Assembly: GCF_003390865.1 (NCBI RefSeq)
Contig: NZ_QMEJ01000001.1
Location: 1,116,001-1,180,000, forward strand
Direction: 5' to 3'
Source: Tropicimonas sp. IMCC34011
Lineage (GTDB): Bacteria; Pseudomonadota; Alphaproteobacteria; Rhodobacterales; Rhodobacteraceae
Length of the DNA stretch: 64,000 nucleotides
Each line of letters opens with the position of its first letter. Within the stretch, counting starts at the first letter, position 1. Below the pieces are notes generated by a model. The model was not told where the DNA came from. It worked only from the letters and a program-made list of their open reading frames with translations, and made no database searches. This document shows positions 42,195-51,597 of the stretch, piece by piece. Made by a program: the position numbers and the translations under genes.

Positions 42195-43198
42195 GCATCG
42201 CAGAGGGTACGAGACCCCGCCACGTTCCCGACCGGCTCGCGAGCCGCCCGGCCCGCATCCTGCGCTCGTGGGAACTGTTGCTCACCGTCATCGCCATCCT
42301 GATCTTCCTCGCCAACACGCAGGCGAGCCCCTACTTCCTCGATCCCTGGAACCTCTCGGACGCGACGTTCAACTTCACCGAAAAGGCGATGATCGCCTTC
42401 GCGATGGCCCTTCTCATCATCGCCGGGGAGATCGACCTCTCGGTCGCCGGGATCATCGCCCTCGCGTCGACCGCGATGGGCTGGGCGCTGCAATACGGCG
42501 CCGGAATGCCGGTGCTCGTGCTGATCGGCCTCGGCGTCGGCCTTGTCTGCGGGGCGTTCAACGGGCTTCTCGTGACGAGGCTCGGCCTGCCGTCCATCGT
42601 CGTGACCATCGGTACGATGAGCCTCTTCCGCGGGATCAGCTACATCGTTCTCGGCGATCAGGCCTTCAACGGCTACCCTTCGGACTTCGCCTTCTTCGGG
42701 CGCGGCTACGTCTTCTGGGTGATCTCCTTCGAACTGGTCCTCTTCGCGGTCCTCGCCGTGATCTACGGCGTCGTCCTTCACGCGACCAATTTCGGACGGC
42801 AGATCTACGCCATCGGCAACAACGCCACCGCCGCGACCTTCTCCGGCATCAGGGTTGCGCGGGTGAAGATGATCCTGTTCCTGCTCACCGGCCTGATGTC
42901 CGGCATCGCCGCGATCTGTCTGACCGCGCGCCTCGGCTCCACCCGCCCCTCCATCGCGTTCGCGTGGGAACTCGAAGTGGTGACGATGGTCGTCCTCGGC
43001 GGCGTGTCGATCCTCGGCGGCGCAGGCTCGATCCTCGGCGTGGTGATCGCGGCCCTGATCATGGGAATGGTGACATTCGGCCTCGGGCTTCTGAACGTGC
43101 CGGGCATCGTCATGTCGATCTTCATCGGCGCGCTCCTGATCGGCGTCATCGCCCTGCCCCGCCTGATCCGGCTCGTCCGGACGGGGAAGGCGGCATGA
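42191..43198 (+). CDS. rhaQ: L-rhamnose ABC transporter permease (RhaQ)
   Basis: The 335-residue RbsC-type permease has a ~25-residue cytoplasmic N-terminus, then helices including [40 protein letters not shown] and [18 protein letters not shown]. It is the second channel subunit for rhamnose uptake, overlapping both rhaP and rhaM by 4 nt. Confidence 0.94.
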   Translation: MSIAEGTRPRHVPDRLASRPARILRSWELLLTVIAILIFLANTQASPYFLDPWNLSDATFNFTEKAMIAFAMALLIIAGEIDLSVAGIIALASTAMGWALQYGAGMPVLVLIGLGVGLVCGAFNGLLVTRLGLPSIVVTIGTMSLFRGISYIVLGDQAFNGYPSDFAFFGRGYVFWVISFELVLFAVLAVIYGVVLHATNFGRQIYAIGNNATAATFSGIRVARVKMILFLLTGLMSGIAAICLTARLGSTRPSIAFAWELEVVTMVVLGGVSILGGAGSILGVVIAALIMGMVTFGLGLLNVPGIVMSIFIGALLIGVIALPRLIRLVRTGKAA

Positions 43199-43512
43199 GC
43201 GAGAAGCACGCCTTCGTCATGCGGCTCGTCCCCGGCCAGGAAGACGAGTATCGCCGCCGGCACGACGAGATCTGGCCGGAGCTTGCGGAGCTTCTGAAGG
43301 GCGCCGGCGTGAGCGACTATTCGATCCATCTCGACCGCGAGACGTCCACCCTCTTCGGCGTGCTCTGGCGCAGCGACGATCACGGGATGGAGGCGCTGCC
43401 GGAGCATCCGGTCATGCGCCGCTGGTGGGCGCACATGGCTGACATCATGGAGACGAACGCCGACCAATCCCCGTGGCAACGGGATCTCGAGACGGTCTTC
43501 CATCTTCCATGA
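43195..43512 (+). CDS. rhaM: L-rhamnose mutarotase (RhaM/RhaU)
   Basis: The 105-residue protein has the full RhaM pattern: [33 protein letters not shown] with the active-site Tyr/His area, and the C-terminal MADIMETN plus VFHLP. It interconverts alpha and beta anomers of L-rhamnose, speeding flux into the isomerase. It overlaps rhaQ and the kinase gene by 4 nt each. Confidence 0.95.
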   Translation: MSEKHAFVMRLVPGQEDEYRRRHDEIWPELAELLKGAGVSDYSIHLDRETSTLFGVLWRSDDHGMEALPEHPVMRRWWAHMADIMETNADQSPWQRDLETVFHLP

Positions 43513-44870
43513 AACCAAAGCGTATCGCCGTCATCGATATCGGCAAGACCAACGTCAAGCTGGCCCTCGTGGATGCAGACACGCTGTCCGAAACAGATGT
43601 GCGGACGCGGCCGAACGCGGTCCGCCCCGGACCGCCCTATCCGCATTTCGATCTGGACGGACACTGGACGTTCCTCTTGGATGCGCTCCGCGACATCGCG
43701 TCCAGCCACGGGATCGACGCCATTTCCGTGACCACCCACGGCGCCGCCGCCGTTCTTCTGGCGGGGGACGGATCGCTCGCGGCGCCAATGCTGGATTACG
43801 AGCATGACGGCCCCTCGGAGAGCGCGGAGGCCTACGACGCCATCCGCCCGCCCTTCTCGGAAACTGGGTCCCCGCGCCTGCCGCTCGGCCTCAATCTCGG
43901 CGCGCAGCTGCACTGGCAACTCGGCCGCGATCCGGATCTGGGCGAACGGCTCGCCCATGTCGTCACCTACCCGCAATATTGGGGCTATCGGCTGACCGGG
44001 GAACTGGCGACGGACGTGACCTCCCTCGGCTGTCACACCGATCTGTGGAATCCATGGCAGGGTCGGCCCTCGTCGCTCGTGGAGAAGCTTGGCCTTTCGA
44101 AGCGCCTCGCGCCCGCCCGCCGCTCCTCCGATATCCTCGGCACCCTCCGGCCGGACCTCGCCGCCCACACCGGCATCGCCGAGGGAACGCCGGTCGTCTG
44201 CGGGATCCATGACAGCAACGCCTCGCTCTATCCCCATCTGGCCGGCCGGGCCGCGCCGTTCTCGGTCGTCTCGACGGGCACATGGGTCATCGCGATGGCG
44301 GTCGGCGGCGCGTCCCGCTCGCTCGATCCCGCACGCGATACGCTGGTCAACGTGAACGCCCTCGGGGACGCCGTGCCATCCGCCCGGTTCATGGGAGGCC
44401 GCGAATACGAGCGGCTGCGGCCGGAGGGGGAGGCTAGAACCACCGAGGCCGACCGCTCGGCAGTACTGGACGATCTCTTCATCCTGCCCGCCATCGAGCC
44501 CGGCACGGGTCCTTTCGGAGACCATGCCGGCGGCTTCACCCGCGAGCCCCGGACGGACGGGGAGCGGCGCCTCGCGCTCTCCTGGTACCTGGCGCTGATG
44601 ACCGATACCTGTCTCGAGCTGATCGGCGCGGACGGCCCCGTGATCGTGGAGGGCCCCTTCGCCCGGAACGAGGATTACCTCGACATGCTCAGTGCCCTCC
44701 GCGGCCCGGTGGAGGCGAGCGCCTCGGCCACCGGGACGTCCGTGGGCGGCGCGCTCCTCCTCGTGGGGCCTCACGTCGAACAGCCCGGGCGCGCCATTGT
44801 GCCGCGTGACGAGGACGCGCTTCGGGCCTATGCAGAAACGTGGCGCGACCGCACCGGGAGGACGACATGA
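43509..44870 (+). CDS. rhaK: L-rhamnulokinase (RhaK, FGGY family)
   Basis: The 453-residue sugar kinase has the N-terminal phosphate motif [29 protein letters not shown] (adenosine/sugar region) and [11 protein letters not shown] in the second domain. It phosphorylates L-rhamnulose to the 1-phosphate. It is of the rhizobial RhaK type rather than E. coli RhaB. It lies between mutarotase and lactate dehydrogenase with 4-nt overlaps on both sides, so it is tightly co-translated. Confidence 0.92.
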   Translation: MKPKRIAVIDIGKTNVKLALVDADTLSETDVRTRPNAVRPGPPYPHFDLDGHWTFLLDALRDIASSHGIDAISVTTHGAAAVLLAGDGSLAAPMLDYEHDGPSESAEAYDAIRPPFSETGSPRLPLGLNLGAQLHWQLGRDPDLGERLAHVVTYPQYWGYRLTGELATDVTSLGCHTDLWNPWQGRPSSLVEKLGLSKRLAPARRSSDILGTLRPDLAAHTGIAEGTPVVCGIHDSNASLYPHLAGRAAPFSVVSTGTWVIAMAVGGASRSLDPARDTLVNVNALGDAVPSARFMGGREYERLRPEGEARTTEADRSAVLDDLFILPAIEPGTGPFGDHAGGFTREPRTDGERRLALSWYLALMTDTCLELIGADGPVIVEGPFARNEDYLDMLSALRGPVEASASATGTSVGGALLLVGPHVEQPGRAIVPRDEDALRAYAETWRDRTGRTT

Positions 44871-46012
44871 GACTGAAAGACTGCCACAACTTCCGCGACT
44901 TCCGCCGCCTTGCGGAGCGGCGCCTGCCGGGTCCGATCTTCAACTACATCGACGGTGCGGCGGATGACGAGGGCACCCTCGCGCGCAACGCCGCATCCTT
45001 CGCCGACGTCGACCTCATTCCGAACGTCCTGCGCGGGAAGCAGGACATCGACCTCTCCGTCACTGTCATGGGGCAGAAGCTGGACCTGCCCGTCTACTGC
45101 TCGCCGACGGCGCTCCAGCGGCTGTTCCATCACGAGGGGGAGCGGGCGACGGCGGCAGCGGCGGCGAAGTTCGGCACCATGTTCGGCGTCTCCTCCCTCG
45201 GCACGGTCAGCCTCGAGGAAGTGCGCCGTCGCCACTCCAATCCGCAGGTCTACCAGTTCTACTTCCACAAGGACCGGGGCCTGAACCGCGCGATGATGGA
45301 GCGAGCGAAGGAGGCGGGCGTCGAGGTGATGATGCTGACGGTGGACAGCATCACCGGCGGCAACCGCGAGCGGGACAAGCGCACCGGCTTCTCGATCCCC
45401 TTCAGGCTCAATGCCCGCGGCCTGGCGCAGTTCGTGATGAAGCCCGCCTGGGGCATCAACTACGTCCGGCACGAGAAATTCTCCCTGCCCCAGCTCGACT
45501 ACCATATCGACATGGGCGGCGGGACGGCGTCGATCTCCGAGTATTTCGGCGAGATGCTCGACCCGACGATGACCTGGGACGACGTCGCCGAGATGGTGGA
45601 GCTCTGGGGCGGGCAGTTCTGCCTCAAGGGCGTGATGGCGCCCGAGGATGCGGTGCGCGCAGCCGATATAGGCTGCAACGGCGTTGTCATCTCGAACCAT
45701 GGCGGAAGGCAATTGGACGGCTCCCGCTCCTCCTTCGACCAACTTGACGAGATCGTGCAGGCCGCCGGCGACCGGCTGGACGTCCTGCTCGACAGCGGCG
45801 TGACGCGGGGCAGCCACGTCATCAAGGCGCTCTCGCTCGGCGCAAAGGCGGTGGGGCTCGGGCGCTATTACCTCTTCCCGCTCGCCGCGGCCGGGCAACC
45901 CGGCGTCGAGCGCGCCCTCGGCCTCATGCGCGACGAGCTCGTGCGGGACATGCGCCTGATGGGGCGCGACAGGATCGAGCAGCTGACCCGCGACAACCTG
46001 CGCTTCCGCTAA
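44867..46012 (+). CDS. lldD: FMN-dependent L-lactate dehydrogenase (LldD family)
   Basis: The 381-residue alpha-hydroxyacid oxidase-fold protein has the LldD features FNYIDGAADDEGT, YCSPTALQRLFHHEGE, the active-site stretch GVVISNHGGRQLDG (His/Gly/Arg), and LLDSGVTRGSHVIKALSLGAKAVGLGR. It oxidises L-lactate to pyruvate, passing electrons to quinone. In this operon it is the logical last step: the aldolase/dehydrogenase fusion makes L-lactate from rhamnose. Its stop codon overlaps that of znuB on the other strand by 4 bp. Confidence 0.94.
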   Translation: MRLKDCHNFRDFRRLAERRLPGPIFNYIDGAADDEGTLARNAASFADVDLIPNVLRGKQDIDLSVTVMGQKLDLPVYCSPTALQRLFHHEGERATAAAAAKFGTMFGVSSLGTVSLEEVRRRHSNPQVYQFYFHKDRGLNRAMMERAKEAGVEVMMLTVDSITGGNRERDKRTGFSIPFRLNARGLAQFVMKPAWGINYVRHEKFSLPQLDYHIDMGGGTASISEYFGEMLDPTMTWDDVAEMVELWGGQFCLKGVMAPEDAVRAADIGCNGVVISNHGGRQLDGSRSSFDQLDEIVQAAGDRLDVLLDSGVTRGSHVIKALSLGAKAVGLGRYYLFPLAAAGQPGVERALGLMRDELVRDMRLMGRDRIEQLTRDNLRFR

Positions 46013-46833
46013 TCCGCTGGCGCCCCGCCCCGGCGGGACACCACCTCGCGCAGGGCCGCGAAGATGGAGGCCGCGCAGAAGAAGACCGCGACGACGCAGA
46101 CGATGGTCGGGCCGGTGGGCGTATCGAAATCGTAGGACAGCCGGAGCCCGCCCAAGGCCGCCGCGATGCCCGTGCCCGCCGCTATGACCGCCATCGCCTC
46201 CGGCGTCCGCGAGAAGGTCCGAGCCGTCGCCGCCGGGATGATCAGCATCGCGGTGATCAGAAGGACACCGACGACCTTGATCGCCACGGCGACCACCACC
46301 GCGAGCGCAAAGGTCAGCACCAGCTGTTCCCGCCTCGGATCGATCCCCGCCGCGCGGGCGAGGTCGGGACTGAGCGTCGATGTCAGAAGTGCGGACCAGC
46401 GCCACGCGATGAGCGCGATCACGAGCGCCGCTCCGCCCCAGATGATGCCGAGATCGGTGCGATCGACCGCGAGAATGTCCCCGAAGAGGTAGGACATCAG
46501 GTCGATCCGCACCGTCGTGAGAAACGAGACCGCGACGAGCCCGAAGGCCAGCGCCGAATGCGCGAGGACACCGAGAAGCGTATCCATCGCGTAGCCCCGG
46601 CCCGAAAGGAGCGCCACCGTCGTCGCCATGATCAGCGCCACGACGAGAGCCCCCGCGAAGATGGGCAGGGACAGGGCGAGCGACAGCGCCACCCCGAGGA
46701 TTGCGGCATGGGCGGTGGCATCGCCGAAATACGCCATCCGCCGCCAGACGACGAAGCAGCCGAGCGGCGCGGCAGCCAGCGCCGTGCCGATCGCCGCAAG
46801 CGTGGCGCGGACCATGAAATCGTCGAGTATCAC
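46009..46833 (-). CDS. znuB: Zinc ABC transporter permease (ZnuB)
   Basis: The 274-residue ABC-3 family permease has about eight helices, with GCFVVWRRMAYFGDATAHAAILG, IDLMSYLFGDIL and KVVGVLLITAMLIIPAATAR as typical ZnuB segments. It imports Zn2+ with ZnuC. It overlaps znuC by 4 nt and converges with lldD. It is the last gene of zur-znuC-znuB. Confidence 0.95.
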   Translation of the reverse strand: MILDDFMVRATLAAIGTALAAAPLGCFVVWRRMAYFGDATAHAAILGVALSLALSLPIFAGALVVALIMATTVALLSGRGYAMDTLLGVLAHSALAFGLVAVSFLTTVRIDLMSYLFGDILAVDRTDLGIIWGGAALVIALIAWRWSALLTSTLSPDLARAAGIDPRREQLVLTFALAVVVAVAIKVVGVLLITAMLIIPAATARTFSRTPEAMAVIAAGTGIAAALGGLRLSYDFDTPTGPTIVCVVAVFFCAASIFAALREVVSRRGGAPAD

Positions 46834-47633
46834 TCTGCGGCCTCCGACTGCCGGCCTGCATGGGGATCAGCTGCCGAAAGCGCCTTCGCCGGCCCATGCG
46901 AACACGCATCTCCGGCGACGTGATCATGCTCGTGGTCATGCTTGTGACGATAGAGCGCGAAGGTGCCTTTCGTGCCCTCCCCGAAGAGCGCGCGGTAGAC
47001 CGGCGCCTCGGCGACCACCTCGGGGGTTCCCTCGCAGCAGACATGGCCGTTGAGGCAGATCACCCGGTCGGACGCACTCATCACCACGTGCAGATCGTGG
47101 CTGACCATCAGGATGGCGCAGCCGGTCTCGGTCCGGAGCCCCTCGATCCGCTGGTAGAAGGCCGCCGCGCCGATCTGGTCCAGCCCCGCCGTCGCCTCGT
47201 CCAGGATCAGAAGATCCGGCTTTTCCAGTATGGCGCGCGCCAGCATCACCCGCTGGAACTGCCCGCCCGAAAGCGCCGACATCTGCCGCTCGCCGATCCC
47301 GGGCACGCCTGCAGCTTCGAGCGCCGCGACGCGCGCCTCGCTCGGCACCTTTCTCGGCAGGCCGAGGAAGCGCATCACGGTGATCGGGAGCGTGGGATCG
47401 AGGACGAGGCGCTGGGGCACGTAGCCGATGCGCAGGCCCGGCGCGCGGCGGATCGTTCCACGGCTCGGCGCAACGCCACCGAGAAGGGACCGCAGGAGGG
47501 TCGACTTGCCGGACCCGTTCGGGCCGACGATCGTGACGATCTCCCCACGTTCGATGCTTAGATCGACCCGGTCGAGGACCGTGGCCCCGCCGTAGCGAAC
47601 GGTCAGGCCGGCCGTCTCGATCAGCGCCGTCAT
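46830..47633 (-). CDS. znuC: Zinc ABC transporter ATP-binding protein (ZnuC)
   Basis: The 267-residue ATPase has Walker A VGPNGSGKSTLLRSL, the signature LSGGQFQRVMLARAI, Walker B LLILDEATAGLD, and the H-loop MVSHDLHVVMSASD. The C-terminus is His-rich (YRHKHDHEHDHVAGDACSH), as is common in ZnuC and probably metal-sensing. The start MTALIETAG overlaps the zur stop by 4 nt. No znuA is adjacent. Confidence 0.95.
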   Translation of the reverse strand: MTALIETAGLTVRYGGATVLDRVDLSIERGEIVTIVGPNGSGKSTLLRSLLGGVAPSRGTIRRAPGLRIGYVPQRLVLDPTLPITVMRFLGLPRKVPSEARVAALEAAGVPGIGERQMSALSGGQFQRVMLARAILEKPDLLILDEATAGLDQIGAAAFYQRIEGLRTETGCAILMVSHDLHVVMSASDRVICLNGHVCCEGTPEVVAEAPVYRALFGEGTKGTFALYRHKHDHEHDHVAGDACSHGPAKALSAADPHAGRQSEAAE

Positions 47634-48112
47634 GCCACCTCGCTCGGACTGCAATCGGGGCAAAGCCCTTCCGCCTCCCGCACCGTGCGCTCGATCACGA
47701 AGCCCGTCGCGGCCGCCGCGCGGGCCAGCTCGCCGGCGCCGAGATCGGTCTCGGCTTCCACCACGCGCTCACAGGAGCGGCAGATCAGGAAGGCCGGCGC
47801 GTGACCGGATTCGACGTGCGTGCAGGCGATGAAGGCGTTCAGCCGCTCGATGCGGTGGGCGAAGCCGTTGGTCACGAGAAAATCAAGGGCGCGGTAGGCG
47901 ACGGGCGGCTGCGAGCCGAGGCCCTCTTCCCGGAGACGGTCGAGGATCTCGTAGGCGCCCATCGCCCTGTGCCTTTCCAGCAGGATCTCAAGAACGCGCT
48001 TCCGCGTCTTGGTGAACTGCAGCTTGTGCTCGGCGCAGTAGGCCACGGCGGCGGTGACGCCGTCGGCGATGCAGGAATGGTGATCGTGCTGCTCGAATGC
48101 GTGACCGGACAT
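47630..48112 (-). CDS. zur: Zinc uptake regulator Zur (Fur family)
   Basis: The 160-residue Fur-family repressor has the winged helix LQFTKTRKRVLEILLERHRAMGAYEIL, the YRALDFLVTNGFAHRIERLNAF segment with metal-binding His/Glu, and the structural zinc pairs CRSC and CPDC near the C-terminus. The His-rich start HDHHSC is also typical of Zur. It leads zur-znuC-znuB and probably controls itself through the palindrome at 48174-48188. Confidence 0.94.
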   Translation of the reverse strand: MSGHAFEQHDHHSCIADGVTAAVAYCAEHKLQFTKTRKRVLEILLERHRAMGAYEILDRLREEGLGSQPPVAYRALDFLVTNGFAHRIERLNAFIACTHVESGHAPAFLICRSCERVVEAETDLGAGELARAAAATGFVIERTVREAEGLCPDCSPSEVA

Positions 48113-48173
48113 CTGGACCTCGGTTCGGACGGGGTGGTGACGCCTGTTACATGACGTCGAGCCGTATGCTCAA

Positions 48174-48188
48174 TGTTACCTAATCACA
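48174..48188. promoter_or_regulatory. Candidate Zur box upstream of zur
   Basis: TGTTACCTAATCACA has palindromic ends TGT-A / T-ACA, and together with the preceding A resembles the E. coli znu Zur site as recalled (ATGTTATAATATCACA) at 12 of 16 positions. It lies about 60 bp before the zur start codon. Confidence 0.6.
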
Positions 48189-48259
48189 ACGCAGCCGGAT
48201 TTCCATCCTCTCGGTCCGACCCTTGCTACTTTTGCAGCTTCGATCGCGCCCCATCCCGT

Positions 48260-49210
48260 TCAGCGGGGCGGCACGCGGCGCCGGCTGCGCCGGGGCGCCA
48301 CCGCCAGCCGCCGCTCGCGGTAGAAGACGTAGAGGCCGGAGGCGAGGATCACGGCGAGCCCCGCCCAGGTCAGCGCATCGGGAAACTCTCCGAAGGCGAT
48401 GTACCCCACCGCCGTTGCGCCGATGATCTCGAAATACTGCAGCGGCGCGAGAATGCCGGCCTCGACGCGGCGGAACGCTTCGGCGATCAGCAGGAAGGAA
48501 CAGGCGGCGAAGGCGCCCGCCGCGATCAGCGCGCCCCAGCCCCATCCGGGCAGCGCCCCGATCCGTGGCGGGGCGGTGCCCGTGGCATAGAGGAGCGCGG
48601 TGATGGTGAGCGAGCCCAGTGCGGCGTAGAAGGTCGCGCCGCATTGCAGGGTCAGAGACGAGCGGGTGGCCGAGGCGCGACGCAGCACGATCATGTTGAG
48701 CGCGTAGGTCAGCGCGGCGACGAGGGGCATCACGGCCGCCCAGCCGAGCTCCCCGCCCGGACGGATCACGATCAGCGCCCCCAGTAGCCCCACGCCCACC
48801 GCCGAAAGCCGCCGCGCTCCGACGCGCTCGCCGAGGAGCGGCCCCGCGAGGACGGTCAGGAGCAGCGGTTCGACGAAGAAGATCGCGATCGCCGTCGCGA
48901 TCGGCATGACCGCGAAGGCGGAAATGAGCATCGTGAGCGTCACCATCACGAGCCCGCCGGACACGGCGACCAAGGGCGAGAACATGGGCCCCTCGAGCCT
49001 GCGGCGCAGAAGGGCGGCGGCCGCGAAAAGCAACACCAGTTGCACCACGAACCGGCCGGTCGCGACCTCCACGGGATGGATCTCGCCCGTCAGGAACTTG
49101 GCGAAGGCATCGCCGATGGGAAGAAGTGCCATCGGTATGATCATCGCCACGATGCCGGTGGCGCTCGTGCCGCTCGGGCGGACGGCGGGTCGGGTCAAGG
49201 TTTCGGTCAT
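48260..49210 (-). CDS. EamA/DMT-family transporter
   Basis: The 316-residue protein has ten helices in two EamA repeats (MIIPMALLPIGDAFAKFLTGEIHPVEVATGRF opening, in part; LQYFEIIGATAVGYIAFGEFPD in the second repeat) and an Arg-rich C-terminus. The start is MTETLTRP at 49210, after GAGGTG. It lies 147 bp upstream of zur on the same strand, occupying a position where a znuA might be expected. The substrate is unknown. Confidence 0.88.
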   Translation of the reverse strand: MTETLTRPAVRPSGTSATGIVAMIIPMALLPIGDAFAKFLTGEIHPVEVATGRFVVQLVLLFAAAALLRRRLEGPMFSPLVAVSGGLVMVTLTMLISAFAVMPIATAIAIFFVEPLLLTVLAGPLLGERVGARRLSAVGVGLLGALIVIRPGGELGWAAVMPLVAALTYALNMIVLRRASATRSSLTLQCGATFYAALGSLTITALLYATGTAPPRIGALPGWGWGALIAAGAFAACSFLLIAEAFRRVEAGILAPLQYFEIIGATAVGYIAFGEFPDALTWAGLAVILASGLYVFYRERRLAVAPRRSRRRVPPR

Positions 49211-49459
49211 GTCTGCACCTCGTACCATCTGCCCCGGCGCGGGAGGAGGCGGGCCGGGGGGACGTCCGGGCGTTCGGGACATCGATCGATTGCGGGGTCT
49301 GCCGTGCGTGCGCCGTCCAGCCGCAACGCCATTGCGGGAGTGGACGCACCACTCACCCGCTATAGGGGCCGCCCGAAGGTCGGGTCAAGCCGCGGGCGGG
49401 CCGCCGGTGACGGGCTGGATCCGGCTCAGACCGCACTCCGATCGAGCGCCCTGCGAGGC

Positions 49460-50596
49460 CTACGGCTTACCCGCGAAAAGAATGCGGACGGTGAATCCGT
49501 CCTCGCCGCCGACCGTCAGCGTGCCGTCGTGCTGGAACGCCAGGGTCCGGATCAGTTTCCAGCCGAGGCTATCGGACCGCTCGGGACGCGTCGCCCCGTC
49601 CGCCAGGCCGGTCCCGTCATCCTTGATCGTCAGGTCCAGCCCGCCCGACGCATCGCGCGACAAGGCGACCGTGATCCGCCCCTCGGAGCGCCCCTTGAAG
49701 GCGTGCTTGTAGGCGTTCGTGATCAGTTCCCCGACGATCAGACCGATATCCGTGGCGAGACGTCCCTCGAGCTGCGTCCAGTCGCAGGTGACGTCGATCG
49801 TCACCCGCAGCCCTTCGGTGTTGAAGGCCCGTTCGGCATTCCGGGCGACCTCCCGAAGGAGCGTCTCGGCGGGGATGGTGCCGGCATTCGCGGCCTTCTG
49901 CATCAGCTCGTGCGCCTTGGCGAGAGAGGCGACGCGGGTTTCGAGCTCACCGAGGATCTGGCGCGTTTCCGGCGCCTCGGACTGGCCCTTGCTCATGCGG
50001 ATGAGCGCGACGATCAGGGTCAGGTTGTTGCCCGTGCGATGATGCAGTTCCCGCATCAGGAGGTCCCGGTCGGCGATGCTGTCCATCAGCTCCCGGTTCT
50101 GCTGCGTGAGCGCGGCGGCGGGGTCCGCGGCGTCCAGCGTCTTCATGGCCTCGCCCGCCGCGGCGATCAGCGCCTCCGGCTTGCGCATCAGGACGGGAGC
50201 GAGGAAGACCGCGTCGATCCGCGTGCCCTCGGCGTTCGTCTGCACCTCGAAGCGCTCCGCGATCCGCTGCACGCCGCGCAGGCCGAGACCGAGGCCGGTC
50301 TCGGAGGCGATTTCCCCCGTGCCCTTCAGCTTGTGATCGGGGATGCCGTGGCCCTGATCCTGCACCGTCACCCCGAGCGCCTGCCGGCCGGCGGCCTGGG
50401 CGAGCGTGAACGTCGCCCGGCCGCGCTCACCGTGCTCGATCACGTTGCGCCCGAGCTCCAGAACCGCCGTCACTGTCCGTGTCTTCTCGAAGGTGCCGAA
50501 TTGCAGCACGTCGGTCAGCGCCATCGTGACCTCGCGCAGGCGGACGATGTCATCGGCCTTCTCGAGACGGACCGTCGCGAGCCGCGCCCCGCTCAT
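49460..50596 (-). CDS. Sensor kinase with RsbT/RsbW-like GHKL domain fused to a HisKA_2-type histidine kinase
   Basis: This is a 378-residue protein with two ATPase domains. Residues ~1-135 are an RsbT/RsbW-like GHKL domain (N-box TAVLELGRNVIEHGERG, G1 VQDQGHGIPD, G2 TGLGLGLRGVQRI). After a helical linker (LTQQNRELMDSIADRDLL) comes a HisKA_2/HWE-like phosphoacceptor box MRELHHRTGNNL near residue 190. A second GHKL domain follows (N-box IVGELITNAYKHAFKG, G1 IKDDGTGLAD, G2 DSLGWKLIRTLA). It lacks membrane helices. It is last in the stressosome operon, overlapping the phosphatase fusion by 4 nt, so it is a likely output element. No response regulator is encoded nearby. Confidence 0.85.
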   Translation of the reverse strand: MSGARLATVRLEKADDIVRLREVTMALTDVLQFGTFEKTRTVTAVLELGRNVIEHGERGRATFTLAQAAGRQALGVTVQDQGHGIPDHKLKGTGEIASETGLGLGLRGVQRIAERFEVQTNAEGTRIDAVFLAPVLMRKPEALIAAAGEAMKTLDAADPAAALTQQNRELMDSIADRDLLMRELHHRTGNNLTLIVALIRMSKGQSEAPETRQILGELETRVASLAKAHELMQKAANAGTIPAETLLREVARNAERAFNTEGLRVTIDVTCDWTQLEGRLATDIGLIVGELITNAYKHAFKGRSEGRITVALSRDASGGLDLTIKDDGTGLADGATRPERSDSLGWKLIRTLAFQHDGTLTVGGEDGFTVRILFAGKP

Positions 50597-51597
50597 GCGC
50601 GGGCCTCTTTCCTCACCTTCACGACGACGATGCTCGCGTCGTCCCGGCCGCGAAAGGCGCGGTCGAGAAGGAAGGCCCCGATCAGGAGGGGGGACCGGGC
50701 GAGAAGCGCCGGGCGCAGGTCCCCCTCGCGCAGGGTCTTGAGGCCGTCGCTGTGCATGATGATCATGTCGCCCGGCTCGATCGGCAGCGTCTCGGCATAG
50801 CCGTGGGTCGGCGCGCCGCCGATCCGCCCGTCCCTCACCGCGATCCGCTTGGAGCCGGAGCGACCGACGAGCATGGTGGTGATGTTGCCAAGGGCCGAGT
50901 AGCTGAGTGTCGAGGTCTCGAGATCGATCCTGATCATCGCGGCCACGGCCCCTCGCGCGCCGACGAGTTCGCGCGTCAGGTGCATCATCATGTCCTCGGG
51001 CGCCACATCCGCCGCCCGCGCCGCGTCCAGCACCTCAGCCGAGGCCTCCGCCGCCTTCGGACCATGGCCGAGCCCGTCGCAGAGCAGAACGTCCGCCCGC
51101 CCCGGAATCTGCCGCACGAACCAGTCATCGCCGCAGGTCGTCTCCGCCGGGTGACACACGCGCAGCCCCTCGACATCCAGCAGGTCCGCATTGGGCGGCG
51201 CGTTCTCGGCCTCGAAGGTGCAGACGATCGTGGTGCCGTCCTCCGCCGTGCTGAAGATATCGAAGCTGTCGGACAGGCGCCTTATCGCCCCGAGGCCGAG
51301 GCCGGCGGATCCGGAGGAGCTGATGCCGTCCTCCACCATCCGGCCAATCTCGGAGATGCCGGGACCCCTGTCGGTGAAGACGAGGACGACCTTGGAGACG
51401 CCCTGCGCCCGCAGGACCTCGATCAGCATCCGCCCTTTGCCGGCATAGCGCAGGATGTTCGTCGCGGCCTCGGTCACGACGATCGCCATCTCCTCGAGCC
51501 GGTTCTCGGACAGCTTGAGGCCGGAGGCGTAGCGCCGGGCCAGTCGCCGCACCGCCGCGATGGCGGACCGGTCCTCGATCTCGATCCAGCGTTTCAT
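50593..51597 (-). CDS. RsbT-like GHKL domain fused to a PP2C/SpoIIE-type phosphatase (RsbX-like)
   Basis: The 334-residue protein has a GHKL domain at ~1-130 (N-box MAIVVTEAATNILRYAGKG, G1 FTDRGPGISE, G2 SAGLGLGAIRRLSD). A PP2C-like domain runs from ~140 to 330 (metal motifs GDDWFVRQIPGRADVLLCDGLGHGPKA, with the D-G-x-G-H-G motif; PGDMIIMHSDGLK; and RDDASIVVVKV). In other stressosomes RsbX is a stand-alone phosphatase resetting RsbR and RsbS; here a kinase-type domain is attached. It overlaps rsbT and the kinase gene by 4 nt each. Confidence 0.88.
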   Translation of the reverse strand: MKRWIEIEDRSAIAAVRRLARRYASGLKLSENRLEEMAIVVTEAATNILRYAGKGRMLIEVLRAQGVSKVVLVFTDRGPGISEIGRMVEDGISSSGSAGLGLGAIRRLSDSFDIFSTAEDGTTIVCTFEAENAPPNADLLDVEGLRVCHPAETTCGDDWFVRQIPGRADVLLCDGLGHGPKAAEASAEVLDAARAADVAPEDMMMHLTRELVGARGAVAAMIRIDLETSTLSYSALGNITTMLVGRSGSKRIAVRDGRIGGAPTHGYAETLPIEPGDMIIMHSDGLKTLREGDLRPALLARSPLLIGAFLLDRAFRGRDDASIVVVKVRKEARA

